Source of the DNA: Neorhizobium lilium
GTDB lineage: Bacteria; Pseudomonadota; Alphaproteobacteria; Rhizobiales; Rhizobiaceae
Assembly: GCF_004053875.1 (NCBI RefSeq)
Contig: NZ_SBIP01000001.1
Location: forward strand, 962,473 to 1,026,472
Reading direction: 5' to 3'
Length of the DNA: 64,000 nucleotides
Shown: in pieces, positions 25,316 to 34,461 of the stretch
How positions within the stretch are numbered: position 1 is the stretch's first letter
Layout: each line of letters begins with the position of its first letter
Made by a program: the position numbers and the translations under genes
The notes under the pieces: generated by a model
Told to the model about the DNA's origin: nothing
Database searches by the model: none
Seen by the model: the letters and a program-made list of their open reading frames with translations, nothing else

Positions 25316-26143
25316 TCACGGACACGTAGCGGCGACGAAGGCGTCATCCAGCACTTTTGCCAGCCGGATGCCACCCTCGCCCAACTTCCGATCAAGGAGA
25401 TCGAGATGATCCTGCCGGTACTTGTCGTCCAGCACGCGATTTGCCGGTAGCGACTGGATGAGTTGAATGGCCTCCTTGTGTGACTCTTCTGCCCAGGCAA
25501 CAGGCGTGCCTGAAGCGATTGCGACCGCGTCGTCGGTCTTCAGCCAGCCGCTCTCCAAGCGGTCCACGTAGCCGCCCCACGACCAAGTTGTCTTCTGAAT
25601 GAGGGCTGCGTCCCATGCGGAGTGAAGACTGGTGTTGAACGGGGCATTCCCGTTGATACCCTGCCTGGTCACGATCGTCACGTCGATCTCGTTGCCACCC
25701 CGCGCGTCTTCGATCGCATGTAGCGGCTGGTGAAGATCGCCAACGAAATGAATAAGGAATTTGAGGGCGCGCACCCGGTCAGCGGCGGGCAAGCCCCCGC
25801 AGGCAACGATCTTTTTCGCGCGCTCAATCGCCGCGATGATACAATCACCAAACACCGCGTCTGCTTTGCAGTCCCGGGAAGCATCGTACGTCGTCGTCGC
25901 TGAAGGAATACCCACGAAGTGCCAGTTGGTCGTGGTTTTGTCCCTGGCGCGTTCGTCGTCTGCCCAACTCGCGACGGCGGCGAGCGACCAGCCTTGTCCA
26001 AGGAGCGAGGAAATGCCTACCTGGGTCGTTGCGCTCACCCGATGTTGTGCCACCTCTCCGACGATCGAATGGCCCTCCTCTCCCCAAGCCGATGCCGATG
26101 TACTTGCCCCAACGACCATCACCGCTGCCAAAACAATCCGCAT
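25316..26143 (-). CDS. Exported S1/P1 family nuclease
   Basis: A 275-residue zinc-dependent single-strand nuclease. After a signal peptide (VLAAVMVVGASTSASA) the mature chain begins at Trp20 (WGEEGHSIV), whose amino group and carbonyl bind zinc in this family. Other ligands are visible in ASWADDER, NWHFVGIP, HFVGDLHQPLHAIEDARGGNEI and SLHSAWD. Length is that of bacterial S1/P1 enzymes. It would act in the periplasm or outside the cell, for nucleic-acid scavenging or phosphate supply. It lies directly upstream of the protease-nuclease fusion. Confidence 0.9.
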   Translation of the reverse strand: MRIVLAAVMVVGASTSASAWGEEGHSIVGEVAQHRVSATTQVGISSLLGQGWSLAAVASWADDERARDKTTTNWHFVGIPSATTTYDASRDCKADAVFGDCIIAAIERAKKIVACGGLPAADRVRALKFLIHFVGDLHQPLHAIEDARGGNEIDVTIVTRQGINGNAPFNTSLHSAWDAALIQKTTWSWGGYVDRLESGWLKTDDAVAIASGTPVAWAEESHKEAIQLIQSLPANRVLDDKYRQDHLDLLDRKLGEGGIRLAKVLDDAFVAATCP

Positions 26144-26500
26144 TTATCCACCCCCCAGCCTTCCTCAATTCCCGCAGTAATTGCAACAAATCTAGTTTGG
26201 GAACGCAACAGAATTATTTCGAGCGGATACAAGCCCTTTATCAGTGCGAAAGTATGCCCGGATGGATTTTTCGAAATTTCCGCGCTCCTCTCTGCCTGAT
26301 CTCGAAATCGGAGGTCTTGAGCGGATGTGAACCGACGACCCGATTTTTCACGCCGGCGCGATAGCAACGGTATGAAACTGCAGTACATCATAGGCATCGT
26401 ACAACTTCCAGTACCATATCCGGTCGAGGCTATTAGGGTCGCGTTCACCTGTCTTTGGAAAATTGCCGCCTTCCTTTTGACGAATCGGATGAGGCGTCGT
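26144..26500. other. Intergenic stretch without a recognisable gene
   Basis: This 357-bp stretch between the S1/P1 nuclease start and the LysR stop has no frame with family-like sequence, no clear hairpin with a T tract and no repeat. It must hold the nuclease promoter. Confidence 0.5.
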
Positions 26501-27436
26501 CTAGGTCAACAACTCGTCCGCTGTCCCGTCGCCGAGTAGCCTTCGGTCCCAAGGCGGCTCGCCACGGAATTTATCAACCAGGAAGTCGATAAATGCGCGT
26601 GCACGCGCGCTTTGATGGCGCGTTGATGGATGTACCGCGTACATCGCGATCGGCGGTCGCATGTGTTTTGCAAGAATGATCGAAAGCGCTCCCCTCCGAA
26701 CAGCGTCGTGAACGATGAAGGTCGGCAGCATCGCCACTCCAAGACCCGCAATGGCCGCTTCCCGGACAGCATCCCCGTTCGCGAAGTCGAGCCGTGTTTT
26801 CACATTCGGCACCACATCATTCGCGAATTTCCAATATGAAGCTTCCTCACGGTTGGAGTAAACGATTCCAGGAAAGCGGGACAGGTCGTCGGGTTTCTGC
26901 GGCTTTCCAAAATGCTCAAGCAACGCTGGGCTGGCGACGCACGCGTGCCGAATGATCACAAGCCGACGAGCAATCATTGACGAATCCGGTAACTGGGCAA
27001 TCCGGATTGCGAGATCAAAACCATCCCGAACCAAATCGACCATTCGGTCGTCAGTGTCGATCGATAGCGAGACATCGGGATGGCGTTCCAGAAACTGTCC
27101 TACCGCCGGGGCCAGGCAGTGCACTGCAAATGAGACCGGGGCGGCGACACGGATGCTCCCTTTCAGTTCACCGCTCGCGCTCGATGCAGCTTCCTCGGCT
27201 TCTTCGAGCGCCGCTAAAAGCGCCATTGCCCGTTCGTGCAACGCGCGGCCTGCTTCGGTGAGTTGGATCCGGCGTGTCGTACGATCGAACAGCCTAGCCC
27301 CTAGCCTGTCTTCAAGGTCGCGGATCCGTCGGCTAACCGCTGATTTTGCTATGCCGAGACGCTTCGCCCCTGCACTAAACCCGCCTTCTGAGACAACCGT
27401 AACCAACGCCTGCAAGGCTTCAAACCGATCGGACAT
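26501..27436 (-). CDS. LysR family regulator, divergent from isochorismatase
   Basis: A 311-residue LysR protein with wHTH VVSEGGFSAGAKRLGIAKSAVSRRIRDLEDRLGARLFDRTTRRIQLTEAG in the CrgA-like branch, followed by the effector domain. The ATG at 27436 (MSDRFEAL) is the natural start; 48 codons of open frame upstream are not family-like. It is divergent from an isochorismatase-family gene across 291 bp, matching the arrangement at 35.1 kb. Confidence 0.92.
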   Translation of the reverse strand: MSDRFEALQALVTVVSEGGFSAGAKRLGIAKSAVSRRIRDLEDRLGARLFDRTTRRIQLTEAGRALHERAMALLAALEEAEEAASSASGELKGSIRVAAPVSFAVHCLAPAVGQFLERHPDVSLSIDTDDRMVDLVRDGFDLAIRIAQLPDSSMIARRLVIIRHACVASPALLEHFGKPQKPDDLSRFPGIVYSNREEASYWKFANDVVPNVKTRLDFANGDAVREAAIAGLGVAMLPTFIVHDAVRRGALSIILAKHMRPPIAMYAVHPSTRHQSARARAFIDFLVDKFRGEPPWDRRLLGDGTADELLT

Positions 27437-27727
27437 GGTCTCATTGTGAGCGAAAAATGTCATCTCATCAAGTTCTCGTTTGGAGAACAAATTGTGCTTG
27501 GAAGAGTAGCTTTTCGAGAACACCGAAAGGGGTAGTCTGGCCGAAGTTCTAGCGATGGAAGTGAGTATGATGGCAACCAAGACCGACCGGTTGATCAGTG
27601 TGCGTCCGCGTTCGTTCTCCGGGACTGGCCATCAGCAAACTCTCTTACCGTGACCCGCGCTTCCATGGCTTGTGGTCAGTCGTCCATCTCGAACTGAATG
27701 CTCAACCAACCAAGAAAGAGACCATCC

Positions 27728-28369
27728 ATGACAAGCGAAACAATCCGCAATCCCCTAACCGATCATCTCATCACGCCAGAGAATTCGGCTCTCCTCATCA
27801 TCGATTACCAGCCTGTCCAGGTCTCGTCGATCCGATCAATGGACCGTGATGAACTCGTCTTCAACATCACCGGCGTTGCAAAGGCAGCGGTCAACTATGG
27901 CGTGCCTGTCATACATTCAACTGTGAACGTTGCCAACGGCCTAAACAAGCCGCCGATCCAGCAGCTGCAGGATGTCCTCGGTGACCTCAAGGTCTACGAC
28001 CGGACCACCGTCAACGCTTGGGAAGACGTCGAATTTAAACAAGCAGTCAAGGCACTCGGGCGTCGAAAGCTTATCATCACCGCACTTTGGACGGAAGTGT
28101 GCTTGGCTTTCCCCGCTCTTGACGCCCTGCGGGAAGGCTATGAGGTCTACGTTCCTGTTGACGCGGTAGGCGGAACGTCCGTCGCTGCCCACGAGGCTGG
28201 CCTCCGTCGGATCGAGCAAGCTGGCGGCAATATGACCAGCCGCGTCCAGTTGTACTGCGAATTCCAGCGGGATTGGGCTCGCAAAGCAACCGTCCCAGGT
28301 TTCATGGACGTCTTCGAAAGCTTCGATGGGTTCAACCCTGAGAAAGCCGCAGCTATCGCGTCGGCCTAA
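27728..28369 (+). CDS. Isochorismatase family hydrolase
   Basis: A 213-residue cysteine hydrolase of the isochorismatase superfamily. The catalytic Asp is in LLIIDYQPVQ, the Lys in LGRRKLIITALWTEVCLAFPALDAL and the nucleophile Cys in TEVC. It resembles the YcaC group, whose substrates are largely unknown. The ATG at 27728 follows AAAGAG. Divergent from a LysR regulator; a second enzyme of the same group, similarly paired, is at 34.5 kb. Confidence 0.9.
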   Translation: MTSETIRNPLTDHLITPENSALLIIDYQPVQVSSIRSMDRDELVFNITGVAKAAVNYGVPVIHSTVNVANGLNKPPIQQLQDVLGDLKVYDRTTVNAWEDVEFKQAVKALGRRKLIITALWTEVCLAFPALDALREGYEVYVPVDAVGGTSVAAHEAGLRRIEQAGGNMTSRVQLYCEFQRDWARKATVPGFMDVFESFDGFNPEKAAAIASA

Positions 28370-29313
28370 GGCCAGTTGAAACGTCTTGTGGGCGGATAAG
28401 GCTCGATATCAGCCGACCAGTACTGCTTGGCAATGTTCTGGCTGTTGCGGATCACGTGGTAGGCGATCTTCGGATCGCCTCCTTCGAATGTGTCGGGATC
28501 GGCGCCGCAGATCAGGCAATACATCCTCTGATGAATGACGCTGGCGCCGAGCCCTCCTCTCCCATGACTCTCAATTCCGCCGCGGTCTGCGCCGTGGCGG
28601 CCTCCAGCGACAAGGCGACTGCATCGGCGAGCGTCTTGTCCGCCCTGATGATGATCTCCGAGATCCGTCGCTCTGTCGGCGTGGGTGCCGGGCAATTCTC
28701 TGTCACATGTCACTCCCGCGATCGATTGATGGTCGGGCTCTGCCGCCCCCTGTTCCCTTGTCCGGGTCAGAAGCGACACATAGTCCTTCGCGCTGCTGAT
28801 AAAGAGCGCATCCGTTTCCGAAACGATCCCGAGCTTTGCCGCTCGCGCGTCGATCGCCGCCTCCAGCCGCTCGACGAATTGCGGATCGGATAGCCGCGCC
28901 TGATCCGCCAGGGCCTGCACGACCAGCGTCAGCGAATAATGTTGCGCGGAGCGGATAAGCTCGCGACGCTCGCGCCTGTCCCTGTAGAGATCCTCGCTCC
29001 GCTCCCTCTTTCTCCGCATGGTCTTGCGGTCTACGCCTTCCCTTTCCCAGTGGCGCGCCACGTTGCGCCCCGCATAGAGGATCTTCCAGGCGATTTGCGG
29101 ATCGCCGCCCGCAGCCGTCGCGGGGTCAGCACCGCAGAGGCGCAGAAACGGATGGCGCATGACGCCATCGGCGAAATAGTCCTGCCGGGAGCGGGTGTCA
29201 TCGGCACCCTGAAGATGATGACCGGCAGTTAGTGCCGCATGTTCGATCGCATCATCGACAGCCGCCATCAGGATCCTGTCCGCATCCCGCAGCGGATTGC
29301 TTTCGTCAACCAT
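28366..29313 (-). CDS. Unknown protein with a duplicated CGADP domain, reading frame suspect
   Basis: I do not recognise this protein. It has two similar segments: LRLCGADPATAAGGDPQIAW followed by a Gly-Arg-Asn-Val-Ala-Arg helix near the N-terminus, and CLICGADPDTFEGGDPKIAY followed by an Asn-Ile-Ala-Lys-Gln-Tyr-Trp helix at the C-terminus. Between them a Lys/Arg/Glu-rich coil (KTMRRKRERSEDLYRDRRE) and a helical part occur. From about 28706 to 28525 the frame reads as Arg/Gly/His-rich non-protein-like sequence while another frame is clean, so this is probably one gene of about 200 codons followed by a second, related gene joined only by chance or by frameshift. The end overlaps the isochorismatase stop codon on the other strand. 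Confidence 0.5.
   Translation of the reverse strand: MVDESNPLRDADRILMAAVDDAIEHAALTAGHHLQGADDTRSRQDYFADGVMRHPFLRLCGADPATAAGGDPQIAWKILYAGRNVARHWEREGVDRKTMRRKRERSEDLYRDRRERRELIRSAQHYSLTLVVQALADQARLSDPQFVERLEAAIDARAAKLGIVSETDALFISSAKDYVSLLTRTREQGAAEPDHQSIAGVTCDRELPGTHADRATDLGDHHQGGQDARRCSRLVAGGRHGADRGGIESHGRGGLGASVIHQRMYCLICGADPDTFEGGDPKIAYHVIRNSQNIAKQYWSADIEPYPPTRRFNWP
28512..28706 (-). CDS. Small unknown protein or 5' part of a frameshifted CGADP paralogue
   Basis: A GTG at 28706 preceded by GGGAG starts a clean 64-residue frame beginning MTENCPAPTPTERRISEII and rich in Ala/Leu helices. Its stop (28512) lies just after the ATG of the segment MYCLICGADPDTFEGGDP in the overlapping frame. Aligned with the neighbouring upstream protein, this helical part is what should precede the CGADP motif, so a one-base frameshift near 28520 probably split a paralogue in two. 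Confidence 0.4.
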   Translation of the reverse strand: MTENCPAPTPTERRISEIIIRADKTLADAVALSLEAATAQTAAELRVMGEEGSAPASFIRGCIA

Positions 29314-29340
29314 ATCATTCTCCCTTGCCGCTTGACCGCT

Positions 29341-30591
29341 TCACTTGCGGAGCACGTCCTGCCACTCTGGATGCCGCTCGATCTGCGCTTTCGCAAAGGG
29401 GCACAGGGGAATGATCGAGACCCCATCGCGCCGTGCATCCTCGATCGCCTGACGAACAAGACGTTCCCCGACCTTTCGGCCCCGCAAGGCGGCAGGCACA
29501 TCCGTATGGTCGATGATGATGAGTTGCGCGCCGGCGCGGCTATAGGTCATCTCCGCTTCGACGCCGTCGATGACGAGGTGGTAGCGACCCTTGGAAGCAC
29601 CATCCTCCCGCTCGACCTCGCCGGCAACCGCCGATGGCGCAGCCTGCGACGGCCTGGCCTTCAGCGCGCGCACCTTGCCGCGCTCGCCATGGCTGCATTC
29701 GAGCAGATCCCTGTCCCAGCCACCCAATTCGGCGGCCGCCTCATAGGTCGAGACCAGGAAGGAGAGAAGCGCTGCATCCGGATCGCTTGCCGTCTGCACC
29801 GCCTCATAAGGCAGGATGAACTCCGACAGACCCTCATGCCAGAAAGCCGCATCCGGCTTGACGGACGCCGTTCGGAAGCCACCCGGCGCGGGATAGGCAT
29901 AGGCGTAGAAGGCCGGATAGTCTATGCCGCCGCCGCCCGGCCAGAAGCCCGCCGACGACACTTCGTGATCATAGGCTTCCTGCGCCACGTCATCCGGCAG
30001 GGCCGGAACACCGCCGGGATGAATGGGCGCGGGACGACCGGAGAACCGTGTGACGGCCAGGTCGAAACTCCCCCAGAAGAGGTGCACCGGACTGGACTTG
30101 CCGAGAAAGGATGTCCGAAACGTCTTGAAGACACCGTCAATGGCCATCAGGGCCTGATGAAATCTCCGAACGGCTTCGCGGTCGTAAGGCCGGTCCCGAT
30201 GATCCTCCTCGAAGGGCACCGGATCCGCCACCTCATTCGGCTGACCGTGGAATTCCGGTGTTCCACCGAGCTCGGAAATCAGTCGAATGAAGGCCGCATG
30301 GAACTCAGCGATCGTCATGTCGTGCAGAGCGAGCGAGGCCTTGCGCCCGTCGCCGCTCGTTCCCAAGACGCGGTGATCGTGAAAATCGAACGCGATCTCG
30401 ATGCCGGGGCCGTCAGGGATGAGCGAGGATGTCAGACCGGACGGCGCGACATAGAAAGTCGCGTTCCATGAATGGTTGAGCCAGGGGGTATGGGCCAGTC
30501 GATATTTGCCGACCACTTGCAGGTAGAGATGCAAGGCCGAGCACGTTTCACGCCAGCTGAGATAATCGAGGGTAGGCCATTTGCTGCTCAT
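29341..30591 (-). CDS. DUF5996 protein fused to a GNAT-like acetyltransferase domain
   Basis: A 416-residue protein. Residues 1 to about 305 match DUF5996: WPTLDYLSWRETCSALHLYLQ, NHSWNATFYV, then HLFWGSFDLAVTRFSGR and GGIDYPAFYAYAYP. From about 325 a small YjdJ-type N-acetyltransferase domain follows: AEMTYSRAGAQLIIIDHTDVP, RGRKVGERLVRQAIEDARRDG and LCPFAKAQIERHPE. These are usually separate proteins. Cytoplasmic; function of DUF5996 is unknown. It lies on the same strand as pirin and the antiporter. Confidence 0.82.
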   Translation of the reverse strand: MSSKWPTLDYLSWRETCSALHLYLQVVGKYRLAHTPWLNHSWNATFYVAPSGLTSSLIPDGPGIEIAFDFHDHRVLGTSGDGRKASLALHDMTIAEFHAAFIRLISELGGTPEFHGQPNEVADPVPFEEDHRDRPYDREAVRRFHQALMAIDGVFKTFRTSFLGKSSPVHLFWGSFDLAVTRFSGRPAPIHPGGVPALPDDVAQEAYDHEVSSAGFWPGGGGIDYPAFYAYAYPAPGGFRTASVKPDAAFWHEGLSEFILPYEAVQTASDPDAALLSFLVSTYEAAAELGGWDRDLLECSHGERGKVRALKARPSQAAPSAVAGEVEREDGASKGRYHLVIDGVEAEMTYSRAGAQLIIIDHTDVPAALRGRKVGERLVRQAIEDARRDGVSIIPLCPFAKAQIERHPEWQDVLRK

Positions 30592-30677
30592 GGGATATCC
30601 AATCTTAGAAAGAGGGCGAAGGGATGACGGCCTGGGCGAACCGGTCGCGCTTGCCGGACGCGGTTGCGCCCGGACCC

Positions 30678-31613
30678 TCAGTCCGGAAGCGGGATGTGCT
30701 CGTCGCGGTCATCGGCAGGCAGATCGAAGCGACCCTTGCCCCAATTCTCTGCCCGCCATTCCGCCTTGGCCGCTTCGATGCGCTCCTTGGATGATGCAAC
30801 GAAATTCCACCAGACATAACGCGGGCCGGAAAGCGTCGCACCGCCGAGGATCATCAAACGCGCGCCGCGCTCGCCTGCCGCGACGGTGATCTTGTCGCCC
30901 GGACGGAACACCATCATCTGCGGCGCTTCGAAGCTTTGACCGGCGATCGAGATCGATCCTTCGACGATATAGATGCCCCGATCCTCGTGGTTGTCCGGCA
31001 TCGGGAAGAGCGATCCGCTCTCCAGTGTCACATCGGCATAGAACGTCTCGGAGAACATGGTGGCCGGCGCTACCTCGCCATAGGCATTGCCGAGGATCAG
31101 CCGCACCGTGGTTCCGCCGTCCTCGATGACCGGCAGGGAGGCCTTGCCGTGGTGCTCGAAGCTCGGATCGACATCCTCGTGGCTGTCTGGCAGGGCGAGC
31201 CAGGTCTGGATCCCGAAGAGGCTGCTCGGGCCGGTGCGCGCAGTGGCCGTCGTGCGCTCCGAATGCGACACGCCGCGGCCCGCGACCATCCAGTTCAGCT
31301 CGCCGGGCCGGATCACCTGATTGGCGCCGGTGCTGTCGTGGTGATGAAAATCGCCGCGATAGAGATATGTGACCGTTCCAAGGCCGATATGCGGATGCGG
31401 CCGGACATCGATCCCCTGCCGTGTGAGCAGTTCGGCAGGTCCAGCCTGATCGAAGAAGATGAACGGACCGACCATCTGGCGCTTTGGCGCCGGCAAGGCA
31501 CGGCGCACTTCAAAACCGCCGATATCGCGCGCACGGGGAATGATCAGGGTTTCAATTGCATCACTGCTGACCTCATCGGGACAGCCTGGTTCGATTGCCG
31601 GGTTCCAACTCAT
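30678..31613 (-). CDS. Pirin family protein
   Basis: A 311-residue double-cupin pirin. The metal site motifs RPHPHIGLGTVTYLY and FHHHDSTGANQVI are present, followed by GELNWMVAGRGVSHSER, and the C-terminal cupin ends with WWNFVASSKERIEAAK. Bacterial pirins include quercetinase-like dioxygenases and redox-linked regulators; which applies here cannot be read from the sequence. It stands between the DUF5996-GNAT protein and the cation antiporter on one strand. Confidence 0.92.
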   Translation of the reverse strand: MSWNPAIEPGCPDEVSSDAIETLIIPRARDIGGFEVRRALPAPKRQMVGPFIFFDQAGPAELLTRQGIDVRPHPHIGLGTVTYLYRGDFHHHDSTGANQVIRPGELNWMVAGRGVSHSERTTATARTGPSSLFGIQTWLALPDSHEDVDPSFEHHGKASLPVIEDGGTTVRLILGNAYGEVAPATMFSETFYADVTLESGSLFPMPDNHEDRGIYIVEGSISIAGQSFEAPQMMVFRPGDKITVAAGERGARLMILGGATLSGPRYVWWNFVASSKERIEAAKAEWRAENWGKGRFDLPADDRDEHIPLPD

Positions 31614-31771
31614 GTCTGGTCGCCTTTCCTTTGTTTACCAGGCGCGGATTTGCACGCGGCGCCCTTCTTGCTGCTCGTGTCCCGGAACTCGCCATGCGGC
31701 CGACGCCGGGGTGATGATGGTCTCGAGATCCGGCGCCGGGCTGGTTGCCTTCCCGCAGGACCTCTTCGGGC

Positions 31772-33544
31772 TCAAGCTCTCGTTTGATGGGCTCTGGCAC
31801 CGCTGAGCGGTTCGGGAACGGGTCGGACATGCAGGTGGCCCGCACCCGACATAGCATTGCCCTGCACCTGTTCGGACAGGCGCTCATAGTCGCGGCGACG
31901 GACGTCTTCCGCCGCTTCCTCGACCTCTATCTCGGCAAAGCCGAGCGCACGCAGGCCGGCCGCGCCCATCTGGTAGGCGGATTCAACGGTTTCGCGGATC
32001 TCGAAATCCACGCCGGCGCGAATCAGTTCGACGGCGTGACCGCGATCGTAGCTGCGCACCAGTATCTTGGCCTGGGGGAATTCGTGCTGTGCCAGCTCCA
32101 CGATATGGAGGGCAGCCTTGGGGTCATTGATGCAGACGATCAGCGCATCGGCCGTACCGGCGCCGGAATGGTGCAGCGTATCGAGGCGTGTGCCGTCACC
32201 GAAGAAGACCTTGAAGCCGAAACGCTCTGCTTCACGGATCCGGTCGGGGTTGGAATCGATGACCGACAGGTGGACGCCCTTTGCCAGGAGGAGTTGCGAG
32301 GCGATCTGTCCAAAGCGGCCAAAGCCGATGATAAGCACCCGGCCGCTCAGATTTTGCGCGGCTTCGACACCATGCATCTGCGGCGCGCTGCGCAGGAAAC
32401 GGTCCGCCGCAATCATCAGGAGCGGTGTCAGCGCCATGGAGAAAATCACCACCGTCGTGAAGACGGAATTCGCACGCGCATCGATGACGCCGCCCGTCGC
32501 GGCTGCCGCGTAAAGCACGAAGGCGAATTCGCCGCCCTGCAGGAACATCGAGGTTCGATGGATTGCGTCGTGAACGGAACTGCCGAAGACACGCGCAACA
32601 CCGAAGACCACGGCGCCTTTTGCCAGCGTGAAAGCGAAGAGCATGGCCAGAAGAAGAAGCCATTCGGCGGCAACAACGGAAAGGTCGAGCGACATACCCA
32701 CCGCCAGGAAGAAGAGCCCCATCAGCAGGCCGCGAAACGGCTCGACATCGCTTTCGATCTGGTGCCGATAGCTCGAGCTCGACAGCATGACACCGGCGAG
32801 GAAAGCGCCCATCGCCATGGAAAGCCCGGCCATATCCATGAGCCAGGCAGCGGCGAGCACCACCAGCAGGGCGCCGGCCGACATGACCTCGCGGGTCCGC
32901 GCCCGTGCCAAGAGGGCGAAGAACGGGTTCAGCCCCCACTTTGCCACGCCGATCAGTACAAGCAGAGCGCCAATGCCCAAGAGGATGCTCGTCCACCCGG
33001 CCTGGCCGTCCGATAGGGGAGAGAGAAGGGCCACGACTGCCAGGAGCGGCACGATCATCAGATCTTCGAATAGAAGAATGGAAACGGATTGCTGCCCCTC
33101 CGGCGTGGAAACCTCGCCACGATCCTGAAGCACCGACATGATAACGGCTGTCGAGGAGAGGACGAAACCGGCGCCCGCAATAAAGGCGACGGGGGCGGAC
33201 AGGCCGAAGACCAGCATTCCCGTCAGGGCAAGCGCGGCAATGCCCAGCGCCACCTGCAGCAAGCCGAGGCCGAAAATCTGCCCGCGCATGGACCATAATT
33301 TCTGCGGGCGCAATTCCAGTCCGATCACGAACAGGAACATAACTACCCCAAGTTCGGAGAAATGCAGGATGGAAAGCGTATCGGTAAAGAGGCTGAGCAC
33401 CGATGGGCCGACCAGGACACCGGCGGTAAAATAACCGAGCACCGAGCCCAGGCCGAGACGGCGAAACAGCGGCACCGCCGCAACGGCGGCTCCCATCAGA
33501 ACAATAGCAGGACCGATCGTCTGTCCCAGGCTCACGTCAGCCAT
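31772..33544 (-). CDS. CPA2 cation:proton antiporter (KefB/KefC type)
   Basis: A 590-residue inner-membrane protein. About twelve membrane helices fill residues 1-380, including the LFEDLMIVPLLAVV exchange-site helix, followed by a cytosolic Rossmann TrkA-N domain (LIIGFGRFGQIASQLLLAKG) that binds nucleotide and a C-terminal tail. It resembles glutathione-gated potassium efflux systems, which acidify the cytosol under electrophile stress; that would fit the pirin and GST neighbours. No KefF/KefG quinone-reductase partner is adjacent. Confidence 0.9.
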   Translation of the reverse strand: MADVSLGQTIGPAIVLMGAAVAAVPLFRRLGLGSVLGYFTAGVLVGPSVLSLFTDTLSILHFSELGVVMFLFVIGLELRPQKLWSMRGQIFGLGLLQVALGIAALALTGMLVFGLSAPVAFIAGAGFVLSSTAVIMSVLQDRGEVSTPEGQQSVSILLFEDLMIVPLLAVVALLSPLSDGQAGWTSILLGIGALLVLIGVAKWGLNPFFALLARARTREVMSAGALLVVLAAAWLMDMAGLSMAMGAFLAGVMLSSSSYRHQIESDVEPFRGLLMGLFFLAVGMSLDLSVVAAEWLLLLAMLFAFTLAKGAVVFGVARVFGSSVHDAIHRTSMFLQGGEFAFVLYAAAATGGVIDARANSVFTTVVIFSMALTPLLMIAADRFLRSAPQMHGVEAAQNLSGRVLIIGFGRFGQIASQLLLAKGVHLSVIDSNPDRIREAERFGFKVFFGDGTRLDTLHHSGAGTADALIVCINDPKAALHIVELAQHEFPQAKILVRSYDRGHAVELIRAGVDFEIRETVESAYQMGAAGLRALGFAEIEVEEAAEDVRRRDYERLSEQVQGNAMSGAGHLHVRPVPEPLSGARAHQTRA

Positions 33545-33824
33545 GCACTCACCTTCAATTCGGCCGCCTCAACGACCGACATCAGCCGACGGCGCCTTTT
33601 CGCTCCTTCGACGTTTCTAGGTTGAACATCCCGCCGACGCCGACATGATTGGTAGCCTTGCAACAACTCGCTAGATAGTCGCGCAAACTGCAATAATCTG
33701 TCTCGAAAAACGCAACGCCTAATGGAGGCTATCCGCGTTACCATTTCTCTAAGACACGCCGACGGCCGGTTGCACATGGCCGGCTGCAAGGGACAAGTCC
33801 GCATTCATCGACAGAGAGGTTACC

Positions 33825-34355
33825 ATCACCCAGTCTCCAAGCAAATCTGCAAATACGCAGCCAGGCAGCGATGCAAGGGAGGCTCACCTCCCGGACCGGT
33901 CCACCCGTCGCCGCTCATTCCTCGCCGATACGGTGGCGCTCCTGATTTTCTTCACGGCAACCGGCGCGCTCAACGAGCGCTTCATTGCCGGCATGAGCTG
34001 GGAGGAAGTCTGCAATGCCCGGCTCCTCGGTGCCGTACTCATGGTTCCGGTGGCACGGCCCTATGGCTTGTGGCGGGATTGGATGATGAAGCGCGCCGGC
34101 GAGGCCACGATGTCGCAGCTCTTCTGGGACAGCCTCTCCCTGATGACGTTTCAGGTGCCGATCTATGCGGCCATCATAGCCATCAGTGGCGCCAAAGGCG
34201 GCGGCCTGCTGAGCGGCGTTCTCGGCGCGGCCGTCATGATGCTAGTGCTCGGCCGCCCCTATGGCGCCTTTCTAAACACGGTGCGACGGCTCTTCGGCCT
34301 TCCGAAGGGTGGCTCGAAGCCGATGTCGTTAAACACCGAGACCGGATCGCCTTGA
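33825..34355 (+). CDS. AlaE-like L-alanine exporter, start codon lost or unusual
   Basis: The frame encodes an AlaE family (PF06610) membrane protein with four helices: FLADTVALLIFFTATGALNE, FIAGMSWEEVCNARLLGAVL, PYGLWRDW, QVPIYAAIIAISGAKGGG. The conserved Ala-Asp-Thr lies before the first canonical start (GTG 33933), so translation should begin upstream. Between the in-frame stop at 33750 and 33933 there is no ATG, GTG or TTG. An ATC at 33825 stands five bases after GAGAGG and is where an ATG would be expected. Either ATC is used, or the start codon was lost by mutation. Confidence 0.72.
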   Translation: MTQSPSKSANTQPGSDAREAHLPDRSTRRRSFLADTVALLIFFTATGALNERFIAGMSWEEVCNARLLGAVLMVPVARPYGLWRDWMMKRAGEATMSQLFWDSLSLMTFQVPIYAAIIAISGAKGGGLLSGVLGAAVMMLVLGRPYGAFLNTVRRLFGLPKGGSKPMSLNTETGSP

Positions 34356-34461
34356 TCGCGCTTGGCCGCTATCGGAAATCGTTGCCGGCAGGGGCGATGC
34401 GGACGACCACACGGATGGCCCCGGGCCATCGCTGTTTGCGGCACCGTCCCCCGCCGTCGCT

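Noticed and set aside
29239..30471. Plus-strand open frame of 410 codons opposite the DUF5996-GNAT gene
   Set aside because: Arg/His-rich shadow sequence with no motif; the minus-strand gene is well supported.
31745..33016. Plus-strand open frame of 423 codons opposite the antiporter
   Set aside because: His/Glu/Arg-rich sequence typical of the complement of a membrane protein; the antiporter has clear helices and a nucleotide-binding loop.
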